DNA of 64,000 bases, taken from the NCBI GenBank assembly GCA_045593405.1, contig JAZNWN010000015.1:177049-241048 (forward strand). The letters are read 5' to 3'. The position numbers and the translations under genes are program-made. Under the pieces are notes generated by a model. The model did no database searches. It was not told where the DNA came from and saw nothing but the letters and a program-made list of their open reading frames with translations. Below are positions 47,494 through 57,078 of the stretch, piece by piece. Each line of letters starts with the position of its first letter. Position 1 is the first letter of the stretch. This DNA is from UMGS1933 sp045593405 (GTDB lineage: Bacteria > Bacillota > Clostridia > TANB77 > CAG-508).

Positions 47494-47529
47494 ACTCCCC
47501 CAGTATTTTAACTGGGGGAGCTTCTTTTT
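47494..47529. terminator. Bidirectional terminator
   Basis: AACTCCCCCAGT, loop, ACTGGGGGAGCTTCTTTTT, between the foreign-like gene and mreC. Confidence 0.85.
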
Positions 47530-48346
47530 ATTTGTTTTTTATTACTAATACATATTCTAAATTTCTAAAATCTACTTTTGTTTCTAATATTGCATATTTT
47601 TCTGTTACATTTTTTGTTTCTATTATCTCCTTAACTGTTCCAATTGTTATTCCTTTTGGATATATCCCACCTAGGCCAGATGTCTCTATTGTTTCACCTA
47701 CCAATAATTCATCTCCTGTTTGTAATGAATAAACTTTTAATTCTTTATCTGAATCAACTTGTCCATTTACTATTACATTACTTCTAGACGAATTCATTAC
47801 TCCGCTCACACTACTTGCTGCATCAATTATAGGTTGTACTTTTGCAGTCCTATCTGTTGCAGAAATCACATATCCCACTAAGCCTTCTTTAGATATAACT
47901 GCCATATTGTCAGCTATTCCTTGTTTAGTTCCTACATTTATAACAAAAACATCACTTAAATTACTGATATTCTTGTTTATTATATATGCTCCAACTGTTT
48001 CATATTCTGAATATTCTTGTGCTAAATTCACATATTCTCTTAAAATTTCATTTTCTGACTTTATTAATTGTAATTCATCTAATTTAGTTTCTAACTCCTC
48101 TTTTTGTTTTTCTAGGTTTTCATTTTCTATTTTCAAATTATCTATATTTTCAAAAAAACTAGTATTATTTGCAATTTTGTTTTTTAAATACACAAGTCCA
48201 CCTTGAAAAGAAGTCACAACTTTATTAAAAATATTCTCCACCTTAGAAAATTTATTTATAGATCTATTTGTAATAATTACTAGTATTATTAAAATACTTA
48301 CTATTACAATTATTCCTACCAAACTATTTTTTTTGTTTTTATACAT
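47528..48346 (-). CDS. mreC: Rod shape-determining protein MreC
   Basis: Bitopic membrane protein linking MreB to the elongasome. 272 residues: an N-terminal helix (LVGIIVIVSILIILVII), a coiled coil (NLKIENENLEKQKEELETKLDELQ), then the double beta-barrel with GAYIINKNISNLSDVFVINVG, GLVGYVISA and SSVSGVMNSSRSNVIVNG. It follows mreB, but mreD is not next to it: mreD lies with mrdA and minC about 8 kb away. Confidence 0.93.
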   Translation of the reverse strand: MYKNKKNSLVGIIVIVSILIILVIITNRSINKFSKVENIFNKVVTSFQGGLVYLKNKIANNTSFFENIDNLKIENENLEKQKEELETKLDELQLIKSENEILREYVNLAQEYSEYETVGAYIINKNISNLSDVFVINVGTKQGIADNMAVISKEGLVGYVISATDRTAKVQPIIDAASSVSGVMNSSRSNVIVNGQVDSDKELKVYSLQTGDELLVGETIETSGLGGIYPKGITIGTVKEIIETKNVTEKYAILETKVDFRNLEYVLVIKNK

Positions 48347-48376
48347 ATTACATCCTCATATTTTTTATTTACACTG

Positions 48377-48440
48377 TAAGGGCAAAGTTTCATCCTTGCC
48401 CTTTAAATTTGGCGGGGACATAGCCCCGCCCCCTACAATA
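48377..48440. repeat. Pair of family A repeats between mreB and mreC
   Basis: AAGGGCAAAGTTTCATCCTTGCCCTT and GGCGGGGACATAGCCCCGCCCCCTAC. Confidence 0.65.
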
Positions 48441-48457
48441 TTTGTATTATTCAACAT

Positions 48458-49490
48458 TTATCTTCTCTTACGTGAGTTAGTTAAAACTTCTTTTAATTTC
48501 TCTAAATCTTCTAAAGTTTTACCTGTTCCTCTTACTACACATTCTAACGGATTATCTGCTATATATACTGGCATTCCTGTAGCTGTACTTAATAATTTAT
48601 CAAAATTCTTTATTAATGCTCCTCCACCTGCAAGTACAATTCCTTTTTCTACAATATCTGATGCAAGCTCTGGGGGAGTCTTTTCTAAAGTTAATTTTAC
48701 AACTTCAACTATCTCATATACAGATTCTCTTATTGCTTCTTCTACTTGAGATGACGTGATTATTGCATCTTGTGGCAAACCTGTTGTCAAGTCCCTTCCT
48801 TTAATTTGCATACTTAGTTCAGTAACTAGTGGTGTTGCACAACCAATTTCTTTTTTTATCTCTTCTGCTGTTGTTTCTCCTATGGCAAGTCCTAATTCTC
48901 TTTTTACATAATTTATTATATCTTCATCTAACTCGTCTCCTGCAGTTCTTATAGAATTGCTTACTACAATTCCTCCTAGCGAAATAACTGCAACTTCTGT
49001 TGTTCCTCCTCCGATATCAACAATTATATTTCCAGATGGTTCTGCAACTTCTAAATTTGCACCTATTGCAGCAGCCATTGGCTCTTCTATTAAAAATACT
49101 TCTTTTGCTCCTGCTCTTAAAACAGATTCTTCTACTGCTCTTTCTTCTACTTCTGTAATACCAGATGGCACTCCTACAACTACTCTTGGTCTTCCAGCAT
49201 TATACCTTTGACATACTTTTGATACTATGTTTTTTAACATTAATCCGAGTTGCAGTAAAATCTGCAATTACACCATCTTTTAATGGTTTTACCGCCTTTA
49301 TAGTTTCGGGAGTTCTTCCAAGCATTTCTTTGGCCTCATACCCTGTTGCTAATATTTCATTTGTTTGTCTATCTATTGCAACAACAGATGGTTCATTTAA
49401 TATTACTCCTTTTCCTTTTAGCATTACTAAAGTATTTGCAGTTCCCAAATCAATTCCGATGTCCTTACCTTTTAAACTAAATAATTTCAT
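48458..49490 (-). CDS. mreB: Rod shape-determining protein MreB; one CGGA recoding site
   Basis: Actin-like filament protein that organises lateral wall synthesis. The start MKLFSLKGKDIGIDLGTAN (ATG at 49488-49490) follows AAAGGA. Phosphate and adenosine blocks are present: DIGIDLGTANTLV, VVGVPSGITEVEERAVEESVLRAGA, IEEPMAAAIGANL, VDIGGGTTEVAVI and GIVLAGGGALI. Conventional reading breaks at 49245-49247, ACT-CGG; skipping the C gives TATGLMLKNIVSKV and a 343-residue protein, the normal length. Without this the product would lack three quarters of the fold. Confidence 0.94.
49245..49247 (-). other. CGGA recoding site of mreB
   Basis: In-frame CGG after ACT, fourth base A. The glycine joins FTAT to LMLKNIV. 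Confidence 0.86.
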
Positions 49491-49497
49491 TTTTCTT

Positions 49498-50169
49498 TCA
49501 ATCCTTTCTAAAAATGCTCTCATATGTTCCATCCCCAATAACTATATGATCCAATAATTCTATTCCTATTATTTGCGTAGACTCATATAATCGTTCCGTC
49601 AAAGTAAAGTCACTTTTACTTGGAGTTGAATCTCCACTTGGGTGATTATGAACAAGAATTATCTTTGGTGCTTGTAGCTTTATTGCTTCTGATAAAACAT
49701 CTTTTGGTTCTAAACATGCAAAATTTGCTCCCCCTAAAGAAATGTTAACAACTTTTTCAATTATGTTCTTACTATTTAGTAGTATTACTTTTGCTATTTC
49801 TCTTTTTTCATATCTCATTTCTGGCATTAACAAATTAGCAACATCTTTAGCACTTTTTATCTTTATTTTATTGTCAATTGGTCTTGCAATTCTTTTTGTA
49901 ATTTCTGCTACTGCTTTTAATTGTATAGCTTTTACTTTACCAATTCCTTTTATTTGCATAAAATCTTTTATTGATAAATTTTGCAAGAATCTCAAGTTAT
50001 TCTCATTTTGTAACTTTAGTATTTCCTGAGCTATTGTAATAGCAGTTTTTTCTCTTGTTCCAGTTTTTATTATTATAGCCAACAATTCAGCATTTGATAA
50101 ATTCTCCGCTCCATAAATTTCTAGTTTTTCATAAGGTCTTTCTGATAGGGGTAATTCTTTAATTTTCAT
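49498..50169 (-). CDS. radC: RadC family JAB/MPN domain protein
   Basis: About 223 residues from the ATG at 50167-50169. N-terminal UPF0758 opening (MKIKELPLSERPYEKLEIYGAENLSNAELLAIIIKTGT), a helix-hairpin-helix (FMQIKGIGKVKAIQLKAV), and a JAB1 metal site VHNHPSGDSTPSKSD. The real biochemical role is unsettled; no repair function is proven. The gene precedes mreB, as in many Firmicutes. Confidence 0.95.
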   Translation of the reverse strand: MKIKELPLSERPYEKLEIYGAENLSNAELLAIIIKTGTREKTAITIAQEILKLQNENNLRFLQNLSIKDFMQIKGIGKVKAIQLKAVAEITKRIARPIDNKIKIKSAKDVANLLMPEMRYEKREIAKVILLNSKNIIEKVVNISLGGANFACLEPKDVLSEAIKLQAPKIILVHNHPSGDSTPSKSDFTLTERLYESTQIIGIELLDHIVIGDGTYESIFRKD

Positions 50170-50249
50170 ATAAAAATCCTTTCTCCTTACCCCCAAATTG
50201 CCCTATTTTTATAATGGAAATAATATGTTAGCCGTTTTATATGACATTC

Positions 50250-50507
50250 TCATATTTTTCTATATATAAATATCGCTAGTGCCATTCCTACTATACTTGC
50301 AATATTTATTCTAAACATTAATCCAAATGTTATTTTTATAACACTTAAATCTAATTCAATAGGTGATGATATTCCAAAGCTTTCTCCATAAGATAACCAC
50401 CATAACCAGTCAACTTTTGATGCTATTTCCCCTAATAATCCACCTATTACTAATCCTGATAGTAAAAACACCATTAAAATCCATATACTTTTATCTCTTG
50501 TTGCCAT
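50250..50507 (-). CDS. DUF4321 family membrane protein
   Basis: 85 residues with two membrane helices (~8-28 and ~62-82) and the family pattern GGLLGEIASKVDWLWWLSYGESFGISSPIELDLSVIKITFG between them. DUF4321 genes are commonly found upstream of radC-mreB in Clostridia. Function unknown. A GGAGG lies before the ATG. Confidence 0.85.
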   Translation of the reverse strand: MATRDKSIWILMVFLLSGLVIGGLLGEIASKVDWLWWLSYGESFGISSPIELDLSVIKITFGLMFRINIASIVGMALAIFIYRKI

Positions 50508-50621
50508 TTTTATTCCTCCTATGTAGTTTAAATTACTTCGTATATTATATATTGATTTTTATATTTTTTCAACCTTTATGTTTGATTTTTGTTAATGCTT
50601 TACAAAAATTTTATGGCAAAA

Positions 50622-50697
50622 TTGTAGAGGTGTATAATTACACCTCCCACTAAATTTAATAACACATATTTTAGGAGCACATTCATGCGCCCCTATC
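50622..50697. repeat. Pair of degenerate family A repeats
   Basis: GTAGAGGTGTATAATTACACCTC and AGGAGCACATTCATGCGCCCCTA flank an AT spacer. Confidence 0.5.
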
Positions 50698-50700
50698 TTT

Positions 50701-50958
50701 TTAACACTTACAATTTTTTCTTACTTTTTTACATATTAATAAAACTATTGTTAGTATTAATAATATTAATAATACCACTGCTAATACAATTATTGCTGCA
50801 AGAGCTCCCAATATTGTTGCTGATATTGCTGCTCCAATTAAAAGACCTAATACAAAAAAGAATAATATGCTTAATATTACTGCCACTAATGCTAAACAAT
50901 TAATTTTTTTACATTTCTTATTTGTTTCATAATAGCAAGTATATTCTTGTGGCTCCAT
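50701..50958 (-). CDS. Small cysteine-containing membrane protein
   Basis: 85 residues from the ATG at 50956-50958 behind GGAGGTG. A Cys-bearing N-terminal part (MEPQEYTCYYETNKKCKKINC) is followed by one or two long Ala/Ile/Leu-rich membrane helices and a basic Cys tail (CKKVRKNCKC). The cysteines at both ends could bind metal or form disulfides. I do not recognise the family. Confidence 0.7.
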   Translation of the reverse strand: MEPQEYTCYYETNKKCKKINCLALVAVILSILFFFVLGLLIGAAISATILGALAAIIVLAVVLLILLILTIVLLICKKVRKNCKC

Positions 50959-51144
50959 ATAAGTCACCTCCATATAGCTTTCAATAAATGCTATATTATA
51001 TAATATGTTTTTTCTACATTCTTTGACATTTTATTTTGCATTTTTAGTAGCACATATGCTTTAGATAAATAATAAAATTACCAAATTTTTGTCATTTATC
51101 TTTTTCTTTTGCGGTGTTATAATTATATTAATTGGAGGCATATT

Positions 51145-51720
51145 ATGCAAATAGAAAAAATTAATGAAAATCAGTTAGAAGTCGTTCTATATTTGGAAGA
51201 TTTAAGAAAAAACCATATTAGTTTACACTCTTTTATGTGCAATTCTAGTGAAAGTCAAAATTTATTTTTTGATATTTTAAGATTCGCTAATAAAGAAGTC
51301 GGCTTTAGCCTTAAAAATCATGAAGTTTTTATAGAAGCCTTCTCTATTCCTACTAAGAACTCATTTGTTTTACTTATTACTCGTGTTCCAAAAGAAACTA
51401 AACTACATGTTTCCAAAAATAAATTTGGATTATTCAAAGCTTCTAAGTCTTTTTGGATTAAATTTGATGTTTTTGAAGATTTTTGTTCGTTTTGCAGTTC
51501 ATTAAAAAACAATTTAAATATGAAATCTTCTCTGTATTTATTAAATAATTTTTATTTTTTACATATTAAAATTAATAAAATCAGAAATTATTTTGGAGTT
51601 TTAGCAATGGCAAGTGAGTTTTCAAATTGTATATATAATAATGCTTTTATTATAGATGAAAATGCGAAAACTATTGCAAAAGATTGTGCTATAGAAACAT
51701 GTAATAAATATTTCGTGTGA
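51145..51720 (+). CDS. mecA: MecA-like adaptor protein
   Basis: Adaptor that brings substrates to the ClpC unfoldase. About 191 residues from the ATG at 51145 behind TTGGAGG. The N-terminal substrate-binding domain opens MQIEKINENQLEVVLYLEDLRKNH and includes LFFDILRFANKEVGFSLKNHEV; the C-terminal ClpC-binding part follows after a linker rich in Ser and Lys. The second half is divergent, so this is a MecA-family call rather than a certain orthologue. Confidence 0.85.
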   Translation: MQIEKINENQLEVVLYLEDLRKNHISLHSFMCNSSESQNLFFDILRFANKEVGFSLKNHEVFIEAFSIPTKNSFVLLITRVPKETKLHVSKNKFGLFKASKSFWIKFDVFEDFCSFCSSLKNNLNMKSSLYLLNNFYFLHIKINKIRNYFGVLAMASEFSNCIYNNAFIIDENAKTIAKDCAIETCNKYFV

Positions 51721-51742
51721 TTGGTGTTTAATAATTTGTAAA

Positions 51743-51772
51743 TGCGTAGGGGCACATGATTGCACCCTTACA
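51743..51772. repeat. Family A repeat
   Basis: GTAGGGGCACATGATTGCACCCTTAC. Confidence 0.5.
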
Positions 51773-51795
51773 ATATACCAAATATCTAAAATAAA

Positions 51796-51825
51796 AGGTC
51801 GAGATTAAATCTCGACCTGATTTTC
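51796..51825. terminator. Terminator between mecA and the M23 peptidase gene
   Basis: AGGTCGAGATTAAATCTCGACCTGATTTT, with T- and A-rich flanks on both strands. Confidence 0.75.
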
Positions 51826-51829
51826 ATTA

Positions 51830-52840
51830 TTAATATATATAATGTTGTGGATTTACTACCATTCCATTAACTCTTATTTCTAAGTGCAAATGTGCTCCTG
51901 TAGAATTTCCTGTTGACCCTACTGTTGCTATTGCTTGCCCTTGTGTTACAGTTTGCCCTTGTGTTACATTTAAGGTATTACAGTGAGCATATAATGTTTC
52001 TATACCATTACCATGAGATATTTTTACACAATTACCGTAACTTACATTTGAATAATTTACATATGTTACTGTTCCTCCTGCAGCAGCTACAATTGTTGTT
52101 CCTGTTGGAGCTGCTATATCTAGTCCTGTATGGTTACCACTACTTCTAGCTCCATATCTAGATGTAATTGTATATCCAGATGATACCGGCTTTATCAATC
52201 CTATTCCTAAATCAACTTTTGTTGTAGAACTTGCTATTGTATAAGAACCTGCAGAATATACTGTCACTGGTTTTTTGTATAAAGCTGTAACTATCTTATC
52301 TGATTCAGTAAATTCTTTTATTTCAGTTCCAAATACTTGAGAATACGATATTTTCTTTATATTACTACTTTTCTTGTCTGTTAATTTTTTTATAACTTCT
52401 TCTGCTTGTTCTCTTGTTGCTACATAATATTTTTCTTCCGTTCCCTCTAATATTGTATAATATTCATAATACGATGTACCTAAAGATGTTATTTTTTCAA
52501 ACATTTCATCATCATTTGTTTCGTTATCTTTTTTTACTAAACATAATGAATATTCCGGTAATGTTGATATTTCAACAAAAGCAACGTTTTGATTTTCATT
52601 TTGCTCCATGTATTCATTTATTCTTTCTTGTAACTCAGCTTTATTATTTGTATATCCAATAAATTCACCATCTAAAGTTACACTATATGTCATTTTATAA
52701 AAAAATGATATTATACTTGTTATTAATATTCCTGCAATAATTATTAAAAATATAAATTTTAGAGAACTTCTTATATGTACAAAAATATTTTTTATATTTC
52801 TTAAAATGTTAAACACTCCTATCTGGCGCTCATTAAACAC
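51830..52840 (-). CDS. M23 family peptidoglycan endopeptidase
   Basis: 336 residues. One membrane helix (~26-48) anchors an outer region; the C-terminal LytM/M23 domain has the zinc ligands in NHTGLDIAAPTGT (His, Asp) and HLHLEIRVNG (HxH). Between lies a ~150-residue region with a REQAEEVIKKLTDKK helix. The protein probably cuts peptide crosslinks during growth or sporulation; similar proteins in sporulating Firmicutes include SpoIIQ-like factors, but I cannot assign that here. Confidence 0.9.
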   Translation of the reverse strand: MFNERQIGVFNILRNIKNIFVHIRSSLKFIFLIIIAGILITSIISFFYKMTYSVTLDGEFIGYTNNKAELQERINEYMEQNENQNVAFVEISTLPEYSLCLVKKDNETNDDEMFEKITSLGTSYYEYYTILEGTEEKYYVATREQAEEVIKKLTDKKSSNIKKISYSQVFGTEIKEFTESDKIVTALYKKPVTVYSAGSYTIASSTTKVDLGIGLIKPVSSGYTITSRYGARSSGNHTGLDIAAPTGTTIVAAAGGTVTYVNYSNVSYGNCVKISHGNGIETLYAHCNTLNVTQGQTVTQGQAIATVGSTGNSTGAHLHLEIRVNGMVVNPQHYIY

Positions 52841-52989
52841 CTTTTATAGTATACCTCAAATCAAATTCTTTGGCAATTATTGTAATATGTATCATTTTTT
52901 GCCATACCTGGCATTTTCTTGTTTTATTCGTTTTTTCTTTTGTTTTCTCTTTTTTTCTTTTATTTTCTCTTCTTGCGTTTTTCTTGGGT

Positions 52990-53235
52990 TTAGGTATTAA
53001 CTTGGTCTTTTACCTTATTGATTTCTTCTTGAGTTGCCTTATCTGCTTGAATATAATATCCTTTAACTTGTGCTACTTTAAACAATTCATACTGGAAAGC
53101 CTCGTCATTATTTCTTATCTGTTGTATCGTTTGCCTCAAAGCTATATTTTCTGTTTCCGGTATTATTCTTTCATACGTAGCAAGTTCAGATTTAATACTT
53201 TGTAAAATATCATTTACCATATATTTTTCTTCCAT
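52990..53235 (-). CDS. CotF-like spore coat protein
   Basis: 81 residues from the ATG at 53233-53235, which has its own TTAGGAGG site 9 bases upstream. It opens MEEKYMVNDILQSIKSELATYERIIPETE and ends in a KATQEEINKVK tail: an all-helical ferritin-like CotF-type protein, as in YlbD/CotF families. A single long frame appears to fuse it to the preceding gene, but only because the preceding frame is shifted at a CGG site. Confidence 0.82.
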   Translation of the reverse strand: MEEKYMVNDILQSIKSELATYERIIPETENIALRQTIQQIRNNDEAFQYELFKVAQVKGYYIQADKATQEEINKVKDQVNT

Positions 53236-53246
53236 GGAATTCCCTC

Positions 53247-53433
53247 CTAATTTAAAAATGTTAATAATTTTTGTTTTGTATTTAAAGAGTCTTGTGCTGC
53301 TCCGAGTAAACATTTGCTTGATTTGTGGATCAACACTATTATTTGCATATGCATTTAACTTTTCATAAGCCGTATCATGTGAGGTAATTAAATGTTTTAA
53401 ATTTTGAAGTTCAACTTTATTTAAATCTGCCAT
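53247..53433 (-). CDS. Small CotF-like spore coat protein; one CGGA recoding site
   Basis: 61 residues: MADLNKVELQNLKHLITSHD start, helical. The conventional frame runs through 53302-53304 (ACT-CGG) into an unnatural sequence that swallows the next gene's Shine-Dalgarno and start. Skipping the C gives QMFTGAAQDSLNTKQKLLTFLN and a TAG at 53247, two bases ahead of the AGGAGG of the next coat gene, a natural two-gene arrangement. The ending FTGAAQDSL...LLTFLN matches paired coat proteins of clostridia. Confidence 0.85.
53302..53304 (-). other. CGGA recoding site of the small coat protein gene
   Basis: In-frame CGG after ACT, fourth base A. Here conventional reading would lengthen and fuse the frame, not shorten it. 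Confidence 0.84.
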
Positions 53434-53493
53434 TTATATCATTCTTCCCTTCATATTTATTTAATACATTTATTATTAACATTTTTGGAAGTT

Positions 53494-54105
53494 TTATTCC
53501 ATTATAATTTCATTATTCTCATCTACAAATGCACATCTATAGTTTTCTTCCAACTCATCTTTTTCTATCTCTTTTACAATGTTAGCGATTCTAATTTGTG
53601 GACTATCTATTTCATTACTTGCTATTATTGCCTTTTTATTTCCTTTTGCTCCAGCATGTGCCAATCCTCTTAAAACACCTAGCACAACTATGTTTTCTCC
53701 GGCAATAACCTCAGCTCCCGCATTTACATCTCCTAGCACCACAAGGCTTCCTTCAAATTCTATTCTTTGCCCAGATCTCAAACTTCCCTTATGGAATTTT
53801 GTTTCAGAATCCTCTATTTCTTTTTCAAATACTCTTTTTATTCCATGTAATCCTAATACTTTTGGACTATCAAAATTAATCTCTACATCTATATTATCCT
53901 GTATAATTTTTTTTATTTCATTAATTTCTTTGTTTTTTAACACCTTTCCCATTACAAAAATCGGTGTTTTTTCTGTTTTATATAGTTTTTTTAATGCAGG
54001 TATTTTTTTATTTAAGCATTCCATTATTTCCTTGTGTTCTGCTCCTTCACTTATTCTTACAATTATTTCATCTTTTTTCATATTTATTCCTACGGGATTT
54101 CTCAT
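53494..54105 (-). CDS. minC: Septum site-determining protein MinC
   Basis: Inhibitor of FtsZ assembly positioned by MinD. 203 residues: an N-terminal FtsZ-binding domain (KKDEIIVRISEGAEHKEIMECL...) and the C-terminal beta-helix (HKGSLRSGQRIEFEGSLVVLGDVNAGAEVIAGENIVVLG, GLAHAGAKGNKKAIIASN). The ATG at 54105 follows GGAGG; an internal ATG nine codons on (MKKDEI) follows AGGA and is possible. No minD follows here. Confidence 0.93.
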   Translation of the reverse strand: MRNPVGINMKKDEIIVRISEGAEHKEIMECLNKKIPALKKLYKTEKTPIFVMGKVLKNKEINEIKKIIQDNIDVEINFDSPKVLGLHGIKRVFEKEIEDSETKFHKGSLRSGQRIEFEGSLVVLGDVNAGAEVIAGENIVVLGVLRGLAHAGAKGNKKAIIASNEIDSPQIRIANIVKEIEKDELEENYRCAFVDENNEIIME

Positions 54106-54162
54106 TTTAATTCCTCCTTTATTTATTACATTTTTCTATTAATATAAATTGTAATTTATATG

Positions 54163-54243
54163 TGTATAGGGTGCAGCCTTCGGCACCCTGAAATCAAAAA
54201 TTTATACATTTATGGGTCGCCCAGGGGTGCGGCCCTTACAATA
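54163..54243. repeat. Pair of family A repeats between minC and mrdA
   Basis: TAGGGTGCAGCCTTCGGCACCCT and GGGTCGCCCAGGGGTGCGGCCC. Confidence 0.6.
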
Positions 54244-54278
54244 TTTTATATAAATCTTCCTAATATAAATTAATTTTT

Positions 54279-56366
54279 TTAATTTGCCTTACTCGTGTAT
54301 GGTTTTGCTGTTCTGTCTTCTTCTATTTCTTCATTTATTCCAAGATAACTTTCAAAAATTGCCCTTGCAACTGTTGCTGTATAATATCCGTGCCCACCAT
54401 TTTCTACAAAAACAACAGCTGCTATTTCTGGATTATCATATGGTGCAAATCCAGTAAACCATGCATGTACATCTCCTCCTGCCGCTTCTGCTGAACCTGT
54501 TTTTCCTCCGACTTCAATTTCAAAATCTCTAAATATAGAATATGCTGTACCTCCAGTTTCAGTTGCCACAGACCTCATACCTTCCATTACAGTTGCAATT
54601 GTTTCTTCAGTTATATTTATATTATCTTTTTGTTCATTTTCTATTCCTAATCTATTATTTATATAATTTTCGATCTCTGTTTTGTCAACATTGGTTCCAT
54701 CTGCTTTAGTTATTCCTTTTACAAGTGTTACATCTATATCATGTCCACCATTTGTAATCATTGCGATATATTTTGCAATTTGTATTGGAGTAAAACTGTT
54801 GTCTCCTTGTCCAATTGCTGCATTTAAAGTGTCTCCTCCATACCATTGTTTACCTAATGCCATTGAATTTTCCTTACTTGCAAGCATTCCAGATTCTTCC
54901 CCAGTTAATTCTATTCCTGTATCACTTCCTAATCCAAAATATCTTGCATATTTTACTAAAGTGTCTATTCCCATCCTTTTGGCTGTTTCATAAAAAAAGT
55001 AATTACACGAGTGTTTTATTGCTCCTGACACATTTAAACTTCCATGTCCTCTTCCATAATCTGTATAAGACCAGCATCTCCAAGAACTACCACCATAATA
55101 ATATATTCCAGTATCATACATGGTTTCTGAGGTAGTTATTGCTCCAGATTCTAATCCAGCTATAGCAGTTGTCATCTTAAATACAGAACCTGGCGCATAT
55201 GTGCTTTGTATTGTTCTATTTAATAAAGCACTTCTTTCTCCTCCAGTATATTCATTCCACTTTTCTGTACTTATACCATCAACAAATAGTTGTGGTTCAA
55301 AGTCTGGCCAACTACACATTGCAAGAACTTCTCCTGTTTTTACATTTAAAACAACTACTGCACCAGATTTCGCATTATATGCTGTTCCAAATTCACCATT
55401 TCGTATCCTTTCTATTAATTCTTTTAAAGATTTTTCTGCTACCTCTTGAATATTTGCATCTATAGTAAGCATTACATTATCTCCACTTACAGCTTCTTCT
55501 GTCACATACTCTCCAGTAATTGTTCCATCTATAGACATATCTGTTTGTTTTATTCCATCTTGTCCTTTTAGATATTTTTCAAATGAATATTCTATCCCAG
55601 TTTTTCCTATATAATCTGATATACTATAACCTTCTAAAGAATTATATTCATCTCCAGATATCTTCCCCACATATCCTAATACATGTGATGCTAGCGTACC
55701 ATAAGTATAACTTCTTATTGGTGTTTTTTCTATCGCAATTCCTGGGAAACTACTATTTTGTTCTTCAAATTCAAGCATACTTTTCTCACTAATATTATTC
55801 GCTATTGTATACGCTCTCATACTTGTATATCCATTTTGTTCTATTCCATATCTAATAGCAATTATTTTTCTCGCATCTTCTAAACTAAAATTTTTCAATT
55901 CATATTTATCAATATAATAATTTAATACTTGCTCTGCAGATAAACTTACATCAACCTTGTTATCTTCAAGCCATTTCTTTGTTTTTTCTATATCAGAAAA
56001 CTTATATTGTATTGGATTTATTGTAATTGGAAATTCGTCTGTATATTTATCTGAATTTTTTTCTAGAATATTTATTGTATTTAAAATTGTGTTATTCAGC
56101 TGTTTTGTTTCAATTTTACTTTTATATAGCTCTAAAGAATATTTTATCTTTGTCCCTGCTAAAATATTTCCATCACAATCTAATATATTTCCTCTACTTG
56201 CTTTGATTGTTGTTTCCCTAGTAAGTCTGGAATTTGACTTTTCTAAATATTCTTTTCCATTTACTATTTGCAAAGAAAATAATTTTACTATTATAATAAT
56301 TCCAATAATATGTATTATAAGAGACATTATATTATATCTAATGTTTTTTTTATCTAGTGGTTTCAT
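54279..56366 (-). CDS. mrdA: Penicillin-binding protein 2
   Basis: Class B transpeptidase of the elongasome. 695 residues: an N-terminal membrane helix (~12-32), dimerisation domain with TRETTIKASRGNILDCDG and a LASHVLGYVG block, then the transpeptidase domain with SxxK in APGSVFKMTT, SxN in KHSCNYFF and KTG in GGKTGSAEAAGG. The protein also shows HAWFTGFAPYDNPEIAAVVFVENG. It follows mreD by a few bases, a typical mreD-mrdA pairing. Confidence 0.96.
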   Translation of the reverse strand: MKPLDKKNIRYNIMSLIIHIIGIIIIVKLFSLQIVNGKEYLEKSNSRLTRETTIKASRGNILDCDGNILAGTKIKYSLELYKSKIETKQLNNTILNTINILEKNSDKYTDEFPITINPIQYKFSDIEKTKKWLEDNKVDVSLSAEQVLNYYIDKYELKNFSLEDARKIIAIRYGIEQNGYTSMRAYTIANNISEKSMLEFEEQNSSFPGIAIEKTPIRSYTYGTLASHVLGYVGKISGDEYNSLEGYSISDYIGKTGIEYSFEKYLKGQDGIKQTDMSIDGTITGEYVTEEAVSGDNVMLTIDANIQEVAEKSLKELIERIRNGEFGTAYNAKSGAVVVLNVKTGEVLAMCSWPDFEPQLFVDGISTEKWNEYTGGERSALLNRTIQSTYAPGSVFKMTTAIAGLESGAITTSETMYDTGIYYYGGSSWRCWSYTDYGRGHGSLNVSGAIKHSCNYFFYETAKRMGIDTLVKYARYFGLGSDTGIELTGEESGMLASKENSMALGKQWYGGDTLNAAIGQGDNSFTPIQIAKYIAMITNGGHDIDVTLVKGITKADGTNVDKTEIENYINNRLGIENEQKDNINITEETIATVMEGMRSVATETGGTAYSIFRDFEIEVGGKTGSAEAAGGDVHAWFTGFAPYDNPEIAAVVFVENGGHGYYTATVARAIFESYLGINEEIEEDRTAKPYTSKAN

Positions 56367-56379
56367 ATCTCACCTGCTT

Positions 56380-56910
56380 TCAATACTTTAAAAAACTGCT
56401 ATTATTTATAAAATCATTTTCTATCTTACTTCCAAATGCTAAAAATACCGGATAAATTATTGCCATTAAGATTGTATTATATATTGTTTCTATAAATATT
56501 ATTTTAATAAACTCCAATATTTGTATTTCTACATTACAAAATACTATTTGTAATATATAAAATATTACTTCAAAAATTAGTGTTGAAATTGCTGTTATAA
56601 ACATAACTGTCAATCTATTGTCTTTAGAAAAGTTTTTATCAAAATACTCTATAGCAAGTCCAACAATTGCTAAGGATATTGCATTAATACCAATTCTTGC
56701 TCCAATAAAAATATCAATTAATATTCCAAATATTATTCCAAAGATAAAACCTAATTTTTTTTTCATAAACAATCCAACTAACATAATTAATATTATAAAA
56801 AGGTTTGGCATAACACCTGCAATATTAAACCATGTAAAAAAATTAGATTGTAAAAAATAGATTACAAAAAAAATTAATAAAATAAAAAAAATATCACTTG
56901 TTTTTCTCAT
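56380..56910 (-). CDS. mreD: Rod shape-determining protein MreD
   Basis: 176 residues with five or six membrane helices and the MreD pattern ...GVMPNLFIILIMLVGLFMKKKLGFIFGIIFGILIDIF.. (shown in part), GARIGINAISLAIVGLAIEY. Elongasome membrane protein. It starts the mreD-mrdA-minC unit, separated from mreB-mreC. Confidence 0.88.
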   Translation of the reverse strand: MRKTSDIFFILLIFFVIYFLQSNFFTWFNIAGVMPNLFIILIMLVGLFMKKKLGFIFGIIFGILIDIFIGARIGINAISLAIVGLAIEYFDKNFSKDNRLTVMFITAISTLIFEVIFYILQIVFCNVEIQILEFIKIIFIETIYNTILMAIIYPVFLAFGSKIENDFINNSSFLKY

Positions 56911-57078
56911 GTTTCTCCTAATAATTCATTTTTATGCATTATATCAAATGCTGGAAATTTTTTCAATATTTATTTAAAACCTTGTAATAAAAATGTAACA
57001 TAAACTTAACATAGATGTTACACTGTTTCTTTCTTTTTATTATATAATATAATAATACTAAAGATATAAGGAGAAATT

